This document shows, piece after piece, positions 32,931 through 43,900 of a DNA stretch of 64,000 nucleotides; within the stretch, counting starts at the first letter, position 1; every line of letters begins with the position of its first letter. The notes under the pieces were generated by a model, which was not told where the DNA came from, made no database searches, and saw only the letters and a program-made list of their open reading frames with translations. The stretch covers positions 411,242 to 475,241 of the forward strand of contig CAJNDS010002348.1 in assembly GCA_905221605.1 (NCBI GenBank), written 5' to 3'. This DNA comes from Symbiodinium natans (lineage: Eukaryota; Sar; Dinophyceae; Suessiales; Symbiodiniaceae). A program made the translations under genes and the position numbers.

Positions 32931-33168
32931 CTTCCCCCCCCCCCCCTTCCTGAACAGACCGGAAATATACTTCCGGGGTCTGTCGAGGGGGGGGGGGGGT
33001 GACCATATATATATATATATGTATGTATATGTATATATATATATAACCGCAAGCCCTAGACCTTGTAAACCTTGAACCAAAAAAGCCTAATTAAACCCTA
33101 AACCCGAAAAGGGCGCATAATTTGGATCAGCTTCGCATGTGAATTTAGCAAATTAGGGAGGGAAGAGC

Positions 33169-33906
33169 CCTCTGTGCATGCCCACGTCACAGCTGCTGAC
33201 GACCCCCGCGCTGTTGGCGATGTGGAAGATGTGCGAGGACAAGAGGGCTCGGGACTGAGGGATGTTTTTCGGGTCCCGCAGTGTAGGGTTTAGGGTTTAG
33301 GGCTTAGGGTTTAGGGTTTAGGGTTTAGGGCCTAGGGCTTAGGGCTTAGGGCCTAGGGCTTAGGGCTTAGGGCTTAGGGCTTAGGGCTTAGGGCTTAGGG
33401 CTTAGGGCTTAGGGTTTAGGGTTGGCAAAATAGAATCTTACCCGAGGTGCCCAGACAGTGTCAGTTCTGTCAGGCATTTGTTCTAGCCCAACAACCCTAA
33501 GCCCAGAAGCCCCGAACCATCGGTAAGAGGGGCGCGAGGGTTTAGGGTTTAGGGTTTAGGGTTTAGGGTTTAGGGTTTAGGGTTTAGGGTTTAGGGTTTA
33601 GGGTTTAGGGTTTAGGGTTTAGGGTTTAGGGTTTCTTCTGAGGGGCGGGGAGGGTTCGGGATTTGGGATGATTCTTGTTCGGACTTTAGGTTGCATAGTT
33701 TAGGGTTTAGGGTTTAGGGTGTGGGGTATTTTGAGCCCCAAAATCCCTCCAACCGAGATTCCCAAAACCTACAGTCATCAACCCGGACACAAGGGGAGGG
33801 GAATGTGGCCAGGCGGAGCCAGGCGTCGTGTACGTCGAGAGGCGGGGGCTGCGCCCCTAGAACCTTCTTGCACCCGACCCTGACCTTGATCACCTCCTTC
33901 AGAACC
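33169..33906 (-). CDS. Three-exon minus-strand gene fragment, unidentified
   Basis: On the minus strand: exon 33906-33737 (56 codons, with GAQPPPLDVHDAWLRLATF), exon 33482-33442 (QMPDRTDTVWAPR) and exon 33254-33169 (SRALLSSHIFHIANSAGVVS..). Phases agree (1/2, 0/0). Donors: GC (TGGG|GCTCAA), GT (CGG|GTAAGA), then GC; acceptors TTAG|G, CTAG|A, CTCAG|T. The first acceptor, TTAGGG, is itself a telomere unit. Upstream exons may lie at higher coordinates (candidate 36551-36491). This is the only well-supported minus-strand gene in the window. I could not identify the family. Confidence 0.65.
33340..33413. repeat. (GGGCTTA)n telomere-variant tract
   Basis: A uniform run of GGGCTTA units flanked by GGGTTTA. 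It lies in the last recognised intron of the minus-strand gene at 33169-33906. Confidence 0.9.
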
Positions 33907-34307
33907 CTAAGCTATTCTAGACTCACTTAAGCCCTAAACCCTTACAAATAGCCCTCCTGATAAGAACCCAGCTGCACCTTCCAAGAAGGGAGTCTGAGTT
34001 GCCTTCGGGAGTTCTGGAAGTTCGGGTATACAGGGTGCGGTGTAGGGTTCAGGGGTTCAGGGTTCAGGGGTTCAGGGGTTCAGGGGTTCAGGGGTTCAGG
34101 GTTCAGGGTTCAGGGTTTAGGGTTTAGGGTTTAGGGTTTAGGGTTTAGGGTTTAGGGTTTGATATGGTTGCTGGGCTGCCAAGCCCTGGTAGCATGGATG
34201 ACTCTAAAGGGCGGCTTCGCAAGGGGCATTAAACCCTAAACCCTAGACCCTAACCCCTAAACCCTAAACCCTAAACCCTAAACCCGAAACCCTAAACCCT
34301 AAACCCT

Positions 34308-34611
34308 AATGTTGGACCCTGTTTAGTCAGGGGCCTCCTCTTTAAAGTCAATTTGGCCGAATTATTCAAGACCCCCTGACTGTTTGCGGGGTCCTCTTTA
34401 AAGTCAAATCGTCCGGGCGCCGTAAGAAAATTCCACGTGGCGCGCCTTTAAAAAAGATAACCGGGCATCGCTGCCCCTTTTTCAACCTATCTAAACTCCT
34501 CCCTATTGAAATCATATAAGCCCCCGGGGCCGTGTAATCAGGCTCCCATCCACGCCTCGACTGTTCGGGGGGGGGGGGGGGGCCCCTACACATTAAAGAG
34601 GGTCCAACATT
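34308..34611. mobile_element. Family D, copy 2, inserted in a CCCTAAA tract
   Basis: The terminal inverted repeats AATGTTGGACCCT and AGGGTCCAACATT are perfect over 13 bp. The flanks CCCT and AAACCC rejoin to an intact CCCTAAACCC, so the element sits in register within a telomeric tract. Internal sequence matches copy 1 closely throughout. Confidence 0.9.
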
Positions 34612-34975
34612 AAACCCTAAACGACGCTTGCCTAATTTGGGTCTAAAATTAAACCCTAAAATGGGGTAGGTTTGAACAAAGTTTTCATGTATCTTACCCT
34701 TATACCCCCCCTATACAGTCCTCACACAGCCATAAAAAAACATGAATTTCATAGGGCCCCCAAAACTACCCCAAGTAAACCCCTAGACTGCACCCTATAC
34801 CCCTAAACCTCTCAAGCCCCAAGCCCGCTAGACCCCCAAGCCCGACCAAGCAGCAGCAGTCCCCGAATAGGTCAAGACCAAAAACAGGGCTTAGGGTTTA
34901 GGGTGCAGGGTTTCGGGTCTAGGGTTTAGGGTTTAGGGTTTAGGGTTGGGGCGCTCACGCTGATCTGATGTCAAG

Positions 34976-35083
34976 GAGTTCGTGTGCGAGCCCGGGGGAA
35001 TCCTTTCCCCTGAGCAGTCGATGGAGATGCCATCTCGGTGCCTCAATCATTTATGCCGGGAAAAAGACACTTCGATCGAGGAG
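34976..35083 (+). CDS. Candidate exon, strand not certain
   Basis: On + an acceptor GTCAAG|G and GA donor GAG|GATGC bound 36 open codons starting EFVCEPGGILSPEQ. The minus strand is also open in one frame (ends LAHELLDIRSA before a stop). MITE A copy 2 begins 18 bases downstream. Confidence 0.4.
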
Positions 35084-35101
35084 GATGCACCCCATGCACA
35101 T

Positions 35102-35245
35102 TACTTGGAGGTTCGTGGTGCTTCTTAACCAGGTATCACCGCTCTTCTTCCTGTACCGATGGCCATATTGGGGCACTTAAGGGGCTTATAGGTGGGTAAT
35201 AGGTACAATTACAAACTGGTTAACAAGTGCCATGAACCTGCAAGC
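35102..35245. mobile_element. MITE family A, copy 2
   Basis: The left end is ACTTGGAGGTTCGTGG and the right end CCATGAACCTGCAAG. The inner sequence keeps the family words GGCCATATTGGGGCACTTAA and GGGGCTTATAGGTGGG. This copy has no telomeric insert and so shows the uninterrupted form. Confidence 0.85.
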
Positions 35246-35454
35246 AGGGGCCAGAGGGGCCGGTTTGGACATGCCGGGCAGGATTCCTGGTGATCGCTGA
35301 GCGGCCCTGCTGTGACAAGCCACACAGGGAACGCCGTGGCTCAGGCAATTGGGCTTCGCTCGGTTGCTCTGACTTTCTTGCTGGTAGGGTTTGGGGTTTG
35401 GGGTTTGGGGTTTGGGGTTTAGGGTTTAGGGTTTAGTGTTTAGGGTTTGAAACT

Positions 35455-35565
35455 CTACAGTCCGAAAGGTCTTGAAAGCCATGCCATAGAGGAACAGCCA
35501 GTTCACCGAAGACGAGGAGACGCCCCTGTCGTTCATCGCGGACACCGCCCGATGGCCAAGGGGGT
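35455..35565. CDS. Candidate exon, strand ambiguous
   Basis: Plus: AG|G at 35491 then NSQFTEDEETPLSFIADTAR. Minus: CGACAG|G then GVSSSSVNWLFLYGMAFKTF with a GA donor. Both have plausible splice sites. The minus reading would fit the gene at 33169-33906. Confidence 0.4.
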
Positions 35566-36025
35566 TTAGGGTTCAGAGGGTTTAGGGTTTTGGGTTTAGG
35601 GTTTAGGGTTTAGGGTTATTTAGGGTTTAGATACATCCCCTTCGAACCCAGAGGCTGAAGGCGCTGTCGCCCGCTCAGACTCAACCGGTTGAGGGCTTCT
35701 AGGGCCTAATGCGTTTGCTCCCAGAATCGAGATGGGGGTTTACGAAACCCTAAACCCTACACCCTAAACTCTAAACCCTAAACCCTAAACTGTAAGAGTC
35801 CCCCAAATAGTAGGATTCCCTGATCATGAGGACCCTACTGAGGTACCCCCAAACTTCGGAAAACCCCCAGATTGCTGAGATAGCTCACCCCTAAACCCTA
35901 AACCCGAAGCCCTAAACCCTAAACCCTAAACCCTAAACCCTAAACCCTAAACCCTACACCCTACACCCTACACCCTAAACCCTAAACCCTATAACCCTAT
36001 AACCCTATAAACCCTAAACCCTCAG

Positions 36026-36065
36026 GTGAGCAACATCTCCGGCAATCGGGTCGGAGCCTTACCAG
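36026..36065 (+). CDS. Candidate exon VSNISGNRVGALP
   Basis: Acceptor CCCTCAG|G and GA donor CCAG|GAGC bound 13 codons plus one base. Product unknown. Confidence 0.4.
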
Positions 36066-36490
36066 GAGCTTCTTGTGGGGAGGGTGGGGTGGGGGCCTTC
36101 ATCCCTGAGAACGAAACCCAAAAAACCGCAAGCCCATACGATAATTCGTAGCAAGAGTAGCCCTAAACCCTAAACCCTAAAAACCCTCATAAACTCGTAA
36201 TCCCTAGGCCCTGTAGGTGTTTGGGGCCGAGGGCGACGGGTTCAGGGTCAGAGGCATGTAGACAGGACAGTCTCCTCTAAACGCCCAGCATGACCGGAGA
36301 AGCCAACCTCGCTCCAGGTTTAGGGTTTAGGGTTTAGGGTTTAGGGTTTAGGGTTTAGGGTTTAGAGTTTAGGGTTTAGGGTTTAGGGTTTTGGGTTTTG
36401 GGTTTAGGGTTTAGGGTTCAGGGGCAGGCGACCCCCCTAATATACGTATTAGATTTATTTGAGTTGAGGGTTTAGGGTTTAGGGCTTAGC

Positions 36491-36551
36491 GCATGTTGGC
36501 GGTCCGAGGGAAGGGCTCGGTGAAGGCCACGTTGAGTTGGATGCCTCGCTC
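36491..36551 (-). CDS. Candidate minus-strand exon
   Basis: Minus: acceptor CAAGAG|G, 20 codons ERGIQLNVAFTEPFPRTANM, GC donor C|GCTAAG. The plus strand is also open (EGLGEGHVELDASLL). If minus, it may belong with 33169-33906. Confidence 0.45.
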
Positions 36552-36803
36552 CTCTTGAACCCCAAGCCCTATAATCCTAAACTGGTGAACCCTAAGCCCT
36601 CTAACTGCTGAACCCCAAACCCTAAACCCTAAACCCTCAGCCTAAACCCTAAGGTGGTACCGCCCCCCTACGAGGGAGGGCCGAGTGTGGTGCCGCACAA
36701 CTGAGCCACGGGGGGCGGGGGCTTAGGGTTTAGGGTTTGGGGTTTGGGGTTTAGGGTTTAGGGTTTAGGGTTTAGGGTTTAGGGTTTAGGGTTTAGGGTT
36801 TAG

Positions 36804-36881
36804 GAAGAATTTCGTGACCCAGATTCTAAGCTCGACCATGCTGGCGGAATTCGCTGATCACTTTCACGCGCCGGGAAAAAG
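36804..36881 (+). CDS. Candidate exon with telomere-derived acceptor
   Basis: The acceptor is the last TTTAG of a TTTAGGG tract (GGTTTAG|GAAG). It encodes KNFVTQILSSTMLAEFADHF and five more residues, then a GA donor (AAAAG|GACCC). Product unknown. Confidence 0.55.
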
Positions 36882-37079
36882 GACCCAGCCTAGCAGTCAA
36901 CCTGAAGACTGATTTAGGGTTTAGGGTTTAGGGTTTAGGGTTTCGGGTTTAGGGTTTAGGGTTTAGGGTTTAGAGTTTAGGGTTTAGGGTTTAGGGTTTA
37001 GGGTTCCCTAAGGGTCCATGTACCTATGTAGTACATAACTCGGGCCCTACAGCGTGGGGGGTCTGGTCTTCATGGTGTT

Positions 37080-37191
37080 CTTGGAGGTTCATGGCACTTA
37101 TTCGCCAATGAGAACTCTACGTATAACCCACTTATGAGCCCCTTCAGTGCCCTAATACGGTTATATAATCCCTACTAAGGGCTGTTAGTAT
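37080..37191. mobile_element. MITE family A, partial copy 3 (inverted)
   Basis: It starts CTTGGAGGTTCATGGCACTTATT and includes AGCCCCTTCAGTGCCCTAATACGG, the reverse complement of the family core. The right end is lost. Confidence 0.75.
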
Positions 37192-37950
37192 AATTTAGGG
37201 GGAAACATCCCAAAGTCTATGCCTGAACCGACTTCATCAAAAGTGGGGGGGGGGGGGCTTCGCGAAGGATCTCTAAGAAGGATGTTTGCGTTAGGTCCTC
37301 CCCCGCAGCCGCCCTAACCAGCAATCTTAACCCAAAGCCCTAAACCCCAAGCCCTATACCGCAAACCCCAAACTGGGAGTCTCCGAACCTTATTCGTTCC
37401 CGTAAACCCTAAACCCTAAACCCTAAACCCTAAACCCTAAACCCTAAACCCGACACTTGTCTTTGTAGAGGGAGGGGCTTGTGCAAAGGAGGATCCAACG
37501 TTGCGATTCAGGACAGGCGCCCTGCTCACAGCGCAGAGCGAGGGACCCAGGGTTTAGGGCTATGCAGCTTTTAGGGTTTAGGGTGTAGGGTTTAGGGCTA
37601 GGGTTTAGGGCTAGGGTTTAGGGTGTAGAGTTAAGGGTTAAGGGTTATTAAGGGTTTGGGATCTCGCCTTTTCTGACCTTCCAGTTTCGCTCGCCCTCCC
37701 GCAGCACTGCCTTAAGGCCAGCCGTAGCCTCAACGAAGTAGGCCCTGCTGTGATCATACGAAGTTGCGGATACGGGCTGATATGAGCCATGTGCTTCCAA
37801 TCCAGTGTGGAAGTGCACATCGGAGAGGCATGTTCTGGTTTGATGATTCAGGTTAGGGCTCTTAAGAGGTTTAGGGTTTAGGGTTTAGGGTTTAGGGTTT
37901 AGGGTTTAGGGTATCAGAGCAAGCATCGCAGCTGGGCAGATAGACTTTCC

Positions 37951-40900
37951 ATGGCTTTGGGCACCATGGGTGTTGCCACCCTCGTCGCCGTTCTGCTGGT
38001 GCCAACACTGGGTGTGAAGCTCCAGGCAGGACCCTAAGCCCCTAAACCCTAAACCCCTAAACAACCCTAAACCCCGAAACCCTAAACCCTAAACCCTAAA
38101 CCCTAAACCCTGTGAAGCATCAGGGTTTGATGGTTTAACTGTGCCTTGCGGCAGCTGGTAACCCTAGACCCTAAACCCCAAGCCCCTTGCCCAAACCCAA
38201 ATCCTAGACTAGAAGGCTGTAGCATCGTCCACTGAGACATTGGACGACCTCGGGTTTCCTTGGCGTTTTGATCAAGGCTCGTACCCCTAAGGTTGTACCC
38301 CCAGTGGTTCCCCTGAATATGCACCCAATATGGCCCTTGCACTACGTTAAGGATCTTCTAAACAGGCTCCCCAAAGCCCCAGGGTGCAACCTTAAGGGTC
38401 CAAGGTACAACCTGGTAGGTATTTCCGGAGCAGTGGGCTCACTTTAATGAGATTCAGGAAGCTAGGCGTGTAAGTGATTTAGGGTTTATATAGGGTTTAG
38501 GGTTCAGGGTTCAGGGTTCAGAGTTTAGTGTTTAGGGTTTTAGGGTTTAGTTGTGCAGACCAGCACCATCTTCCGGAAAGGTCGATGAAAATCCGTTTCA
38601 TCTTGAGTTTCACGCGAGGATGGCTGAGAGTCTGCTGGTGTATGTACTTTGAGTGATGGGAGAGCCAGCTGAGACTACGGAAAAGCACTTCACTAAACCT
38701 GGGGTGAGGGTATAGGGTCTAGGGTTAGGGTTTAGGGTTTAGGGTTTGGGGTTTGGGGTTTAGGGTTTAGGGTGAGAACCTGCTCAACCTTATCCCCGGA
38801 TTGCTCCAGAACCACTAAACCACCCTGCGTGCAGCCCCTTGTCCCTGCGAAGGTCGAGCATGAGAAGAGGCGCTGGTATTAGGGTTTGGGGTTTAGGGTT
38901 TAGGTTTTCGGGTTTGGGGTACAGGGTTTCGGGGTTTAGAATTCAGGGGGTCGGGCTTTTTTCAAAACTCGAGGGCTTTCCTTGGGGGGGTTAGTTAGGG
39001 CGTGCGAGTTTGAATATCCCTCCTTCCCCCTCTCCCCCAATTTGTCTCTCCGGAAGTTCTAACGCTAAGTCAAAACAACAATCTTGGTGGATGGCTTTAG
39101 GGTTGGAACCGCCAGGGCAGACTGCAAGATCTTCGCGATGTGGGACTACCACGCGGGCAAGGCACACGCAGATGGTCGATCGGATCGAGCCGAAGCCCTA
39201 AACCCTAGACCCCTACACCTAAGCCCTAACCCCGAAGAAGGTTCAGGCTTGGAGCTGCCTAGGGTCTAGGGTTTAGGGTTTAGGGTTTAGGGTTTTGGAT
39301 TGGGGTTTAGGGTTTAGGGTTTAGGGTTTAGGGTTTAGGGTTTAGGGTTTAGGGTTTAGGGTTTAGGGTTTAGGGTTTAGGGTTTAGGGTTTAGGGTTTA
39401 GGGTTTAGGGTTTAGGGTTTAGGGTTTAGGGTTTAGGCTGGCAAGTTGGGGTTGAGCAGGGTTTTCGTGTACTGGGCTTCTTGAGCTACCCCAAACCCGA
39501 ATCCCTAAGCCCCAAAACCACTTCATTCCGCAGACCCCGTTTAAGGTTTAGGGTTTAGGGTTTAGGCTTTAGGCTTTAGGCTTTAGGGTTTAGGGTTTAG
39601 GGGTTCAGGATTTCTAAGACCAAGGCTTTAGTGGGGCCCAGGCCTCAGGTTTGGGAGCTTCAGTGCCTGCGCTCCCTAACCCGAAACCCTTCAGGGAGCA
39701 ATACTCGGACCCCTTTAACGATGCACCCCCCCTAGGAGGTTCCCTAAGTGTAATGCAGGGGCCTGAATATTTAGAACAGGGTTTTGGGGGTGATTAGAGT
39801 ATACATATATAGGGACCAGGGATACTATTCGTAATTATTCCGACCCCTATATTACTCTGAATATGGGTCTAGAGGATCCTGAAAGAAGGGGTCGCCAAAC
39901 CCAAGAAGGGTGCAACCCTAAAAGGGCTCCAAGGTAGCCATAAAACCCTTAAACTATACAAATTCAACATACCCCAAATTCATACCCCTTGATCTCTCTA
40001 AGGCGAAAGTATAAGGAAGGACTTTTCCATGCCGCTTAAGTTCGTTTCAGGGGTATACCCAAGGGATATGTCGAACACATCTTAGATAAACCCCAAACCC
40101 TAAACCCTAAACCCATGGCAGATCTTGTGGAGGTGCCCTTCTTCATCCAAAAGGATCTCGAGTCGTGGGCCCTGCATTCTCATGGCCGCTGCGGCAGCCC
40201 CGTGCCCATCCCGGGAGCAAAGGGCTTCGCGCGGTTTAGGCCCCGAAGATTTTCGTCTGCAGCTCGGTAGGTCTCTAGCGAAGGGGCTCTTGATACTTCT
40301 GTGCTGGACGAAAGGTTGTAAGGGTTAGGGTCTTCCACTTGGCTAGCTTCTCATGTATGGGCCCTTAATTTGTAGAGTGTATACAAGGGGGCACCCTTCG
40401 AAGGGCCCATACTTTGCGACCATGTAACTACCCTTAGATAGCTGCGGCTAGCTGCTCGCTGAAGTTCTTGCTGGTAAAGTACTGTAGATACAGTAGATAG
40501 CACCTAGACATTGACCTGTAAGAGACTGCAGGGAGGACGCAGACACAGATTGCAACAGAAGGGTCGGTTCTAGCCCCCCCCCCCCCCCACACAGTGGCCC
40601 TAAACCCTAAACCCCAAACCCTAAACCAAAAACCCTAAACCCTAAACCCCCCCACTACCGCAACAAGGTGAAGCTTTGTGACGCCGAGGGGGGGGGAGGG
40701 GGGGGGGGGGGGATAAGGAGGGCTTTGAGCAGGTACTCATCAATGACACCAACATCGCCGACTACATCCCGGATCTTCCCGAAGAGTACTTCAGGTCGGG
40801 CTCCATGTTCGGTAACAGCCAGTTGCAGCCAAGTATAGGGCTTTGGTTTTTTTGGAAGTCCTGGGTTTAGGGTTTAGGGTTTAGGGCTTAGGGTTTAGGG

Positions 40901-43900
40901 TTTAGGGTTTAGGGTTTAGGGTTTGGGGTTTAGGGTTTAGGGTTTAGGGTTTAGGGGTAGACAATAACCCCTACAACCCCCAAGGCCTCCGTCCCGACCC
41001 ACAACCCCTAAACCCTAAACCCTAAACCCTAAACCCTAAACCCTAAACCCTAAACCCTAAACCCTAAACTCCCCAAGCCACAGCTGGACTGTGCCTAGAA
41101 GAATGGCCACTAAACCCCGCCAAATCAGCAATGCTTGAGGGGTTCGGCTTTTGGGTGTTGGGTTTGTGAAATGGGTATGTTGATACCCCAACAATAATCT
41201 GCATCATTGTTTGGAAAACGGCCCTGTGACGCCGAACCATAACCTAAACCCTAAACCCTAAACCCTCAACCCCCTTAGCCTTGAACCCTAGAGCTCACTG
41301 GACAGACTTCCGGACCATGGATCTCGCTCGGATGTGATCCGCTACGCGCTGATCTACCACCATGGAGGCGTGGGGTTTAGGGTTTCGGGTTTAGGGTTTT
41401 GGGTTTTAGGTTTTAGGGCTTAGGGTTTCCGGGCTTAGGGTTTAGGGGTTAGGGTATAGGGTGTAGGGTTTTGGGTTTAAGGGCTTAGAGGGTTTATAGG
41501 GTTTATAGAGGTTATAGAGGTTATAGAGTTTATATGGTTTATAGGGTTTCTAGGGTTTATAGAGTTTATGGGTTTTATATGGTTCACGGGGTTTGTAGGG
41601 TTTGTAGGGTTTATAGGTTCTGGGGCTCATAGGGTTTGCACAGGGTTCATAGGGGTTATCGGGTCAATGGGCTTGATAGGGTTCATAGGTGTATAGGGTT
41701 AAAGAGGTTAGGGTTTTCAGGGTTTAGGGTTTAGGGTGGCTCGAAGGTTGGGGGGGGGGGGGGTCGAGTCTCCTTGAACCCTCACCACTGATGAGCCCTC
41801 AACCCTAAGCCTTCAACCAATCAAGGGACTAAAGGAGGGACCCTTAGAAGGGACCTCAGGGGTTTATTTCGTGTCTAGTGAGGTATTTTGGGACTGTATA
41901 AGGTACCTATAGGGGTTGTATAGGGGAAGAAGATGAGGGGTCCCTTCTAGGGGTCCCTCCTTATACCGCTTAAACGAACCATCCTAGCTCTCTCTCCCCC
42001 GGATCCCGAAACCCGACACCCCTAGCAGAATCATAACCTCGGGCATGGGCCCTGTCATGCCGCCCCGAAAATCCTGAAATTTCGGTCTTGGGCTTGTTGG
42101 GGTGTAGATTTATGGGGTTTAGGGTTTTGGGTTTAGTGTGTAGTGCTTAGGGTTTAGGGTTGGAGAGAGAGACAGAGAGGGAGAGGGAGGAGAGGGAGAG
42201 GGAGAGGGAGAGGGAGAGGGAGAGGGAGAGGGAGATTGAGAGGGAGATTGAGAGAGGGGGGAGAGAGGGGGGAGAGAGAGGGGGGAGAGAGGGGGGAGAG
42301 AGGGAGGAGAGAGGGAGGAGAGAGGGATGAGAGAGGATGGAGAGAGGAGGGAGAGAGGGAGGAGAGAGGGAGTGAGGGAGAGAGGGAGATCATGATAGAA
42401 CCGAGCTCGGATGTAACTGAGGTGCCGAGGGGTTCGGGTGTTAGGTTTTAGTACTTAGGATTTAGGGCTAGTGTTTGGGACAAAGTCTTGAAAGTTCTCG
42501 AACTGACCCCGCAAACCCCTTACCATCACACTGCTGCTTGGGTATGGCACGGGGTATTCATATCATCTCTTTTGTTACTCTCCTTCGTTCCTTCGCAACC
42601 AGCAGTAAGCATCTGGCATCTATTGGGGTGCTCCCCATTAGACTAACAGTCCTTGATAGGGATTAGAGTACACCTCCGCCCCCCCAATAGAATCCCTATT
42701 AAGGACTACCCTAAACCCTTAGCCCAAACCCTAAACCCTTTACCTAGTGGGGGAACATTCCAAGGCATCTACATGGACACAGACATCCTGGTGCTGCGGG
42801 ATTTGAACGAGGCTGCCGCGAAGTTTAGGGTTTAGGGTTTAGGGTTTAGGGTTTGGGGTTTAGGGTTTAGGGTTTATCCCTCTGCGCTCCAAGCACCCAG
42901 CACCATGCACCCAGCGCAGGTTATCGACAAGGTGGCTGACGACTATGATCTCATCTCCTACTCACAGAAGATTCGCGGCTGGATCTGGGGTATGAGGGTT
43001 TAGGGTTTAGGGTTTAGGGTTTAGGGTAGGGTTTAGGGTGGAATTCACACGGCAACGCAAGGGATGCAAGAACCACGTAAAGTTAAGTACGATTTTCTGG
43101 CTCGGATGGCAGGCAGTCGCAAGCCATCGCAGCACTGGAGCCCAATTGCACCCCAAACCCTACACCCTAAACCCTAAACCCTAAACCCTAAACCCTAAAC
43201 CCTAAACCCTAAGCCCTAAGCCCTAAGCCCTAAGCCCTAAGCCCGAAGCCCTAAGCCAATCAAGAACAGTGTGGGCCTCTCACATGTACGCAGCCCGAGC
43301 TTGCCCCACTAAACCCTGCAGGCCCTCTTTGTCTTTATTTACACAAACCCCCAGGGAACCTTAAACACAATGGGTGTATAGTATAAGTCCTAGACCCTAG
43401 AGGCTTTCGCAAAACTAAGCCCTAAGCCCCAAGCCCCAAGCCCCAAGCCCTAAGCCCTAAGCCCGAAACCAAACCCTCAAGCTCCCAAACCTAGAGAACC
43501 CTCCCACATGGAGTTCCCCGAGCCCACAGAGTGCCCAAAACTGAGGCCTCCCCCTGTGACGAAAGAGAAGATCGAGGAAAGCTGGCGAAAAGAACAAATA
43601 GCAAGGAAGTTTTGAAAGCATGAGGCGACCACGTTGAAGTCACCTCGGATGAAAAAGTCGTCAGGGTCAGTAGTCCCAAGGAAGCTGATTCTGAGCTGTC
43701 AACTGAAGGTTGAGAAGAGAAGCACAAGAAGTTTTGCAGGGGCAAGGGTTTTTCTGGCAAACCGACCGTGCTTCAAGACAAGCCGCGCGGCAGGACAGAA
43801 GCTCGTGGAAGAAAGTCCGAGCATGAAGAAGACTAGGAACAAGTCAGGTTGCAAGAAAGAAAGATGAGGTTTCATGACGATGAGAGTTAGTACAATGTCA

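Larger units (their letters stand above)
30949..33020. mobile_element. Large TIR-bounded repeat-filled element (X2)
   Basis: Left (30949-30999): (TA)n, GCTCA, a C run, CTCGACAGACCCCGGAAG. Right (32970-33020): the inverse, CTTCCGGGGTCTGTCGAG, a G run, TGACCA, (TA)n. The interior is a ~740-bp block of AATAGGAATCCTATTAAA-like units (31180-31920) and a ~960-bp block of CTCGAG-centred tandem repeats (31930-32930). No transposase frame. The architecture of ends (TA repeat, C run, short specific sequence) and the repeat-filled core parallel element X1. Confidence 0.7.

Noticed and set aside
31693-33006. 437-codon minus ORF as a repeat protein
   Set aside because: It is one of four overlapping frames produced by a stop-free 102-bp DNA repeat on both strands; no start context or splice signals.
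33737-33906. DapD-like succinyltransferase from the LDVHDAWLRL motif
   Set aside because: Only a short local resemblance; the following residues and exons do not fit the family.
42154-42451. Ser/Leu/Pro and Arg/Glu/Gly repeat ORFs
   Set aside because: They read the homopurine tract in either direction.
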